Assembly: GCA_949128115.1 (NCBI GenBank)
Contig: OX421966.1
Span: forward strand, 49,287,416 to 49,351,415
Length of the DNA: 64,000 nt
Direction of reading: 5' to 3'
From: Anaspis maculata
Taxonomy: Eukaryota > Arthropoda > Insecta > Coleoptera > Scraptiidae
Made by a program: the position numbers and the translations under genes. Each line of letters opens with the position of its first letter. Positions within the stretch are counted from its first letter, which is position 1. Shown here piece after piece: positions 58,530 through 64,000 of this stretch. The notes beneath the pieces were generated by a model, which was not told where the DNA came from, made no database searches, and saw nothing but the letters and a program-made list of their open reading frames with translations.

Positions 58530-58990
58530 TTTATTGCATTTATTGTTGTGTGTGTGCGCGCTATCTATCATTATTTATTATCAGACGAGACACGGCGGGC
58601 TTTCTTCGCATTGTCCTTTCGCGTTATTGTTTGTGCGCGAATTATGGACGAGCGAGCACAAGAAGAGCCTCCTGGAAATACAAAAGGCAGACGAAGCGGG
58701 CCCTGAAAGACGCGCGTATCCTCCATCTAACCAACGTAGGTAGGGTAGGCCAGGCCAGCCGCGGTGGAAAGGTATCGATAAATTGATTGATAATTCGCGT
58801 TATTCAATCGGACGTGTTGTTTCGTATCGCGGGCGGCTTTTGTGCGCGAGACGGCTGTCGATTGTTTAGCTAGGCCCGTCTTTTCTCGGCGCGTAGAGAC
58901 GTACGATGGCCCGTTTATACAGGGACGGTCTATGACAGGGACCTGCAACAGTGCGTCGGGCTCTTCTTGTGCCCTTCGAGCCCAGGCAAT
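58530..58990. other. GC-rich, CpG-containing patch, function unknown
   Basis: Composition changes to CpG-containing sequence with GTGTGTGTGCGCGC and several CGCG sites, in otherwise AT-rich repeat-filled DNA. Short ORFs on both strands match nothing recognised. It may be a promoter or first exon of a gene beyond the window. Confidence 0.3.
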
Positions 58991-59603
58991 TTAGGTCTAA
59001 AAACGGCCAAACCCGGGAGTATTTCTCACAAAGCTGGATTTTTGTATAGTGACTTTTCTGATCTGTGTGAGCAATATATCGAAATTCACAGAATTTCCGG
59101 TGTTCGCGTCATGGATTTTAGGGGGTAAAAACCACCTTTACGGTTTTTACCGTAACCGGTATACTAACCGGCCTATTCTCTATTTTCATGTTCCCAAAGG
59201 ATATGTTACGAAACGATATGTTCCATAATGATCTCTCTAACAATTTCATCGTAGGCCGCGAAGATCCCCAATTTCAAGAGAATGTTTTGAACATTTGAAC
59301 ACACAGATACTTTGCACAGTTTTCTTTCGGCCGCAAATCCTGAACCCTAGGTGTGTGTCCAAAATTGGATTCAGTCCTCCAAAGTCTGAAGGCCCAGCCC
59401 CAGGCCGACCAACGAGCGGCCAGTAGCTGTAGGTGGGTAAACACCAAAAGAAGTGGCTCTTGGACTCAGCTAGTCTTGATTATTGATGGTGACTCAGATC
59501 GCTGGAAGAAAAATAGAAGAATAAGCACCTCAAAGTTAAGGTGGAGTCTCTGTGCTCTGTGAGGCTTTATATCAACAAAAAATCATTTGGTAGGTAACTA
59601 ACA

Positions 59604-59670
59604 TTACTGCGAGGATTATTATCATGGAGGGTAGAGATATTATCTACCCTCCATGATTATTATACACTCT
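59604..59670. repeat. Near-perfect hairpin around CATGGAGGGTAGA
   Basis: ATTATTATCATGGAGGGTAG and its inverse CTACCCTCCATGATTATTAT are separated by a short AGATATTAT centre. Confidence 0.6.
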
Positions 59671-60086
59671 TGAGCAAAAGTTAGGGACCTTTTTTTCAAA
59701 TGTCCATAACTTCCAAACGCGTTTTTTGGTTTTACCGAATTTTTGCACAAAGGTGGTCTAATGTATTGTTAAGACAAGCGTGAAGTGGCGCACTCATCAA
59801 TGCATAGGTTTGCGGTAGAAAAGTTTTCGACTGTTGCTTTGCAGAAATGCATAATTTTTACTGGAATCAAATCATTGAATTTTGGACTAAATGGATGTTT
59901 ATCTGATAAAAAACTTCTACTTTGCTTTGTTACAATGTGCTTAAGCAAGTACACAGCTTAGTTTGTTCAGTGACATCTTTCGTCTTCAAATCTTGACCAT
60001 CAATTTCTTCTTGTGGCTTAAACAATTTATGAGGCATTACTTTGCTTTGATTTTGGTTGTAAACAACTCATTCGTGTATTTATTGC

Positions 60087-60360
60087 GATTTTGCGTCAAC
60101 ATTTTGTAATTGTGACCACTCTCGAGGCCCACAAACAAAAAATTCTTTATGCGGACTGTTATTAAAGAACAAAAACAAGAAGAAAAAGCTCATACAAAGA
60201 TGTCAAAACCTTGAGCGTTGACAAGAAAGAAGTTAGCAATTCCATCACATACAGGATAAAACACCCCTGCAGTGACCAAAAAAGAAATGGTCAATTTCTT
60301 CAGTTCTTTTCAGGAAAAAACAGTTGCGTCGTATCGCCAAGATAGCCCAGGCTTTTTAGT
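60087..60360. repeat. Left arm of a ~3.9-kb inverted repeat
   Basis: The segments GACCACTCTCGAGGCC, GTCAAAACCTTGAGCGTTGA, CAAGAAAGAAG and GGTCAATTTCTTCAGTTCTT recur inversely at 63719-63992. Similarity is about 80-90 percent by eye. Confidence 0.6.
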
Positions 60361-61159
60361 CGAAAAAACGGCAAAACATGAAACAAATTAAAACACGGTC
60401 AATCTCTTCAGTTTTGGGTTCACTAGACTTTGCTGTATAACATACAAAAAGTCCCCAACTTTCCCCCGTGTGCGTCATTGTTTTTTTGACAGGCAAAGAT
60501 GAAGACACCTCAAAATGCACTCCCCGATTAAAAATGCTCCTAGTTCTCAACCACCCAATCGATTTCTCTCATCTTGGTCTTGAATGAAAGATAATGAATC
60601 AATGTGAATGATATGGGAAAGCTTTTGTTCAAAATTTGACACTAACAGACTTGATTTCTTGATAATGACACTTTTTTCGTGTTTTTTTCTCTTATGCTCC
60701 AGTTAACATTTTACTTTTGCATCGACCACTTAATATCACTTGGTATTATTATATGCAGTAGATTCCCTACAGCTTTAGCTTTAAAATGAAGTATCTTTTA
60801 GCTTCATTGTGAATTGTCCAGCAATTCCAATAAGGATTCTATGAAGTTACATCAAACGCATTATATGGGGAAAATCACTTCAACATTATTAACCTAGACT
60901 TTGATCTCTAATAATTGATTCTACGTTCAATATGCACAGCATCGTACTGACTGAATCTGGTCTGGTAGTACTTGTATGAGTAGGTACTAGGTACAGTTTC
61001 TCAATTTTTCTCTTTGTGCATCATGTTTTTATAGTTTGTTCTTGTTATTGCCGTCTGCAGTGTCCGGCAATATCTCAGCTACTAAACTTCGGATTGCGCT
61101 TGGGTTTTTGCTAGATGATATCTTAGATACTCTGGATAGACAAACAACAAAGATATTTT

Positions 61160-61200
61160 ATCTCATTTATTCGTCCGTCCGTCCGTCCGTCCGTCTGTGT
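61160..61200 (+). repeat. (GTCC)n island
   Basis: A short (CGTC)n run ends GTCTGTGTGTCTGTC. It is the same kind of island as at 17.65, 19.02 and 55.62 kb. Confidence 0.6.
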
Positions 61201-62917
61201 GTCTGTCATTTCACGCAATATCGTGGCTCCTAGACCTCGGATCAACCCCGGGTTTTCGCTAGATAATAATAGCTAAGGTACTCTAGGTGTAAACAAACAG
61301 CACGGTTGGCTACGTGGGAGCACCCACGTGTAGTTGGTCCCCGTCAAGACGCATCTTCCTCCAGCTCCGGAGACTCTTTTGAAGATAGTGTCTTGCAACT
61401 GCAAGAAGAACTGCGGTCTAAAATATAGATGCAGGCGATCTTCCTTGTCTTGTTCGCAGATGTGTAAGTAAGTTCTGCAGGTGCACAACATGTCAGAGTC
61501 TACCCCACCTTGTTGAGTATGACCCTAAGGACGATCTGTTATTTTTATAAACTTATGTATTTAGTCCCTTTAGGTGCTAGATAACATAGCTATTATTTTA
61601 GATGGGTAGGTACTATCGGCAGGTATTCGAGGGAACTATCGATTTATTGTTTGGGAATCAACAGACGAGTTTTAACGAAACTAATTTGGACAAAATAAAC
61701 TAAGAGTACGGATGGTAAGCTAGATGCGATTTTTTTTGACTACTAGTGAACTTGAGATTAAAATAATAAAATTTTGATATTTTTTGCAGAGCATGGCTAT
61801 AAAAATCTTCCTGTGCTGTGCTTGACTCCCAATACATTATTAATATGTAAATACAATGTTGAAGCTCTGTTTTGGAAAGATTGTGAGCATTTTTTATCTG
61901 AAAAAAATGATAATTTGCTCTTGAAAATTGTGGATTTTTAATTTACGATATTTTCACGTTGAATACATAAATGTTCAAAATTTCGAATAGGATCTATAAC
62001 TGCAACTATTTCACGCATTTACATCAGGCATTCGACATAATTATCATTTCTTGAATACTATGAAATCGAGTTGGTTTGATGTTCGGTGTAAGCCAGCTTG
62101 AAACTGAAAAATGTGGCTATACCCGCGGGAAAGTTGCTGTTGTTATATTATTATTATTTTAATGTAGAGTGTTTTTTTTTTTAAAGCTAGAGAGTTGTTT
62201 TGGCTACAAGAAGAAACCTTGAAAGATGGAATCAAACCCATATTACAGCTACAATACATTTTTTCCAACTGCGCGGAGATATTTTTGAGTGACATTTAGG
62301 ACTTCGACATTTTTTTCAATAAATTATTTTTCTCACCTTGTAACCACTTACGTCGCATTTATGATATGATAGTCTTATGCAGAAAAGTCCATATAATTCA
62401 CCCAATCTTGAATACAAATGATTAATGCATCAAACGCAAAAATAACCCAAATTGAAAAACCGGCTTTATTTTGGTCCCAAAATCACGTTTTTCTGCCAAA
62501 AATTGCTCAAAAGATTTTTTAAACTGAACTTAAATGTCATAATCGGATTTGCAAGGTCAGATTTAGTGGGAAACGATACCCAACATGCCAGTATTGTCTC
62601 AATATTATTGAAAACCAAATTTCTTGCATAGGTCACCAATTGCCCCCCTCCCGAGCTCCCCTCACGGGGACCGTAGACATCTAGTTTGTCAATAAGTTTC
62701 ACTGATAACCTACTGTATCCAAATATAATAAATTTGAAGCCAATGATCAGATTACTCTTGTCCTAGAATTTTTTTAATGAAAATTTTGACCCCCCCCCCT
62801 CAAAAATTATGACGCACACGGAGGAAAGTTGAGGACTTTCAGTATGTTGTTTAGTGAGGTCAAGTGGGTACGATACCGTGAAGATTGCACGTGGATTAAT
62901 TTGTTTCATGTTAAATG

Positions 62918-63740
62918 CTAAAAAGCCTGGGCTAAGAGACCATCAAGCGCACAAACGATGAGAAACAACCTTAACTAATCATTTGTCATCAATATTCAAG
63001 AGTTCAAATCACTCTAACGCCATCAGGCCCTTTCGAATGCGAAGAAGTTGAAAAACTAACTTCAAGTTTGTTGCACTGCACTGAGTGAACCCAAGGACGG
63101 AAATGGATGATGGCCATACTCAGAGATGTGTATAATCCTTGTGTTTGAGTGTAGAAACCATCAAGAGGATTTGACGACGCAAAAATTCCGTAATCGTACA
63201 GGAACTCATTAAAAAGATTCCTGCCCACACCATGATGGAGCCACCCCCAAACGGAATCCTGAGTGAAATGCAATCTGCAAGAAACCGCTGTCCACGACGA
63301 CATCATACACGACCCCGCCAGTCGTTTCCTCTCAGGGAGATACGTGTTTTACCTTTGTCGTTTTTGACCAGTCCCTGTACAATTACGAAAAACGAACAAT
63401 CCCGATTGAGAACTTATTCGATTTTAGCTGTTTTTCACACTGCAGAGGTTCAAACAAACCCCGATTTTCGAATGTTCATGCGTCGTCAGATGCTCTTGGT
63501 GGTTTCTACACGTGAACACAAGGTTTATACATACCTATCTCTGAGTATGGCCATCATTCATTTCCGTCCTTGGGTCCACTCAGTGCAGCGCAACAAACTT
63601 GAAGTTAATTTTTCAACTTCTTCGCATTCGAGAGAGTCTGATGGCGTTAGAGGGATTTAAACTCTCGAATATCGATGGCAAATGATTAATAAAGGTTGTG
63701 ACTCATCGGTTGTGCGTTTGGTCTCTTGGCGACACTACGC
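62918..63740. mobile_element. 0.8-kb foldback element
   Basis: The left arm is GAGACCATCAAGCGCACAAA, then GATGGCCATACTCAGAGATG and GTAGAAACCATCAAGAGG. The right arm carries the inverses (GGTGGTTTCTACA near 63498, ATCTCTGAGTATGGCCATCA near 63540, GCGTTTGGTCTCTTGG near 63715). Arms are about 240 bp. Confidence 0.65.
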
Positions 63741-64000
63741 AATTTGTCTTTTCCTGAAAAGAACTGAAGAAATTGACCATTTCATCTTTGACCACTGCAG
63801 AGGTGTTTCATCGGCATGTGATGAAATTGATGACTTCTTTCTTGTCAATGCTCAAGGTTTTGACATATTTGTGAGCTTTTTCCTCTTGTTTTTGTTCTGT
63901 GTTCTTGTTCTGTGTTCAGTCTGCATAAAGAATTTCTTGTTTTTGAGGCTCGAGAGTGGGCAAAATTACAAAATTTTGACGCAAAATTACAATGAATACA
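63719..64000. repeat. Right arm of the ~3.9-kb inverted repeat, cut by the window edge
   Basis: This is the inverse of 60087-60360 and may continue beyond 64000. The whole 60.1-64 kb block has no recognised gene. Confidence 0.6.

Noticed and set aside
60356..60550. 64-residue minus-strand ORF
   Set aside because: It begins in the large inverted repeat and no domain is recognised.

Overview
The window looks like insect nuclear DNA. Genes have many introns, short introns are about 50-80 bp, the long introns are full of transposons, and one gene is the orthologue of the insect zinc-finger gene crooked legs. The dense foldback elements and the scattered TAGGTACCTA and (GTCC)n motifs would fit a hemipteran or a similar repeat-rich insect, but that placement is inference. 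No tRNA, rRNA or CRISPR array was recognised.

Left part, 1-13.3 kb: two genes stand head to head. On the minus strand the first five coding exons of a hobbit/BLTP2 (KIAA0100) lipid-transfer protein run leftwards from an ATG at 2211, and the rest of the gene is not seen in the window. A short two-exon THAP-like reading lies near the left edge on the other strand. On the plus strand a complete eight-exon IFT140 gene (2617-11568, 1507 aa) encodes the WD40/TPR core subunit of the ciliary IFT-A complex. The 405-bp space between the two starts carries a near-perfect X-box, the RFX binding site of ciliary genes, 42 bp upstream of the IFT140 ATG.

Middle part, 13.3-47.3 kb: after a 1.16-kb foldback element comes a CpG-rich promoter and an eight-exon crooked legs (crol) gene (coding 16713-44757, 1020 aa, 18 C2H2 fingers). 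Its introns hold foldback MITEs and two decayed LINEs, one R1/LOA-like and one CR1/jockey-like, both antisense to crol. The second LINE is interrupted right beside its FADD catalytic box by a MITE with a 9-bp target duplication. The 3' UTR runs about 2.4 kb and contains hairpins.

Right part, 47.3-64 kb: no gene is recognised. The stretch holds foldback elements, a hAT-like MITE with an 8-bp duplication, tandem arrays carrying YY1/Pho-like motifs, a compound (AGT)/(GGTAGT) microsatellite, (GTCC)n islands, and a large nested inverted repeat that runs off the right edge. Two GC-rich patches (about 47.9 kb and 58.5-59.0 kb) may be exon or promoter fragments.
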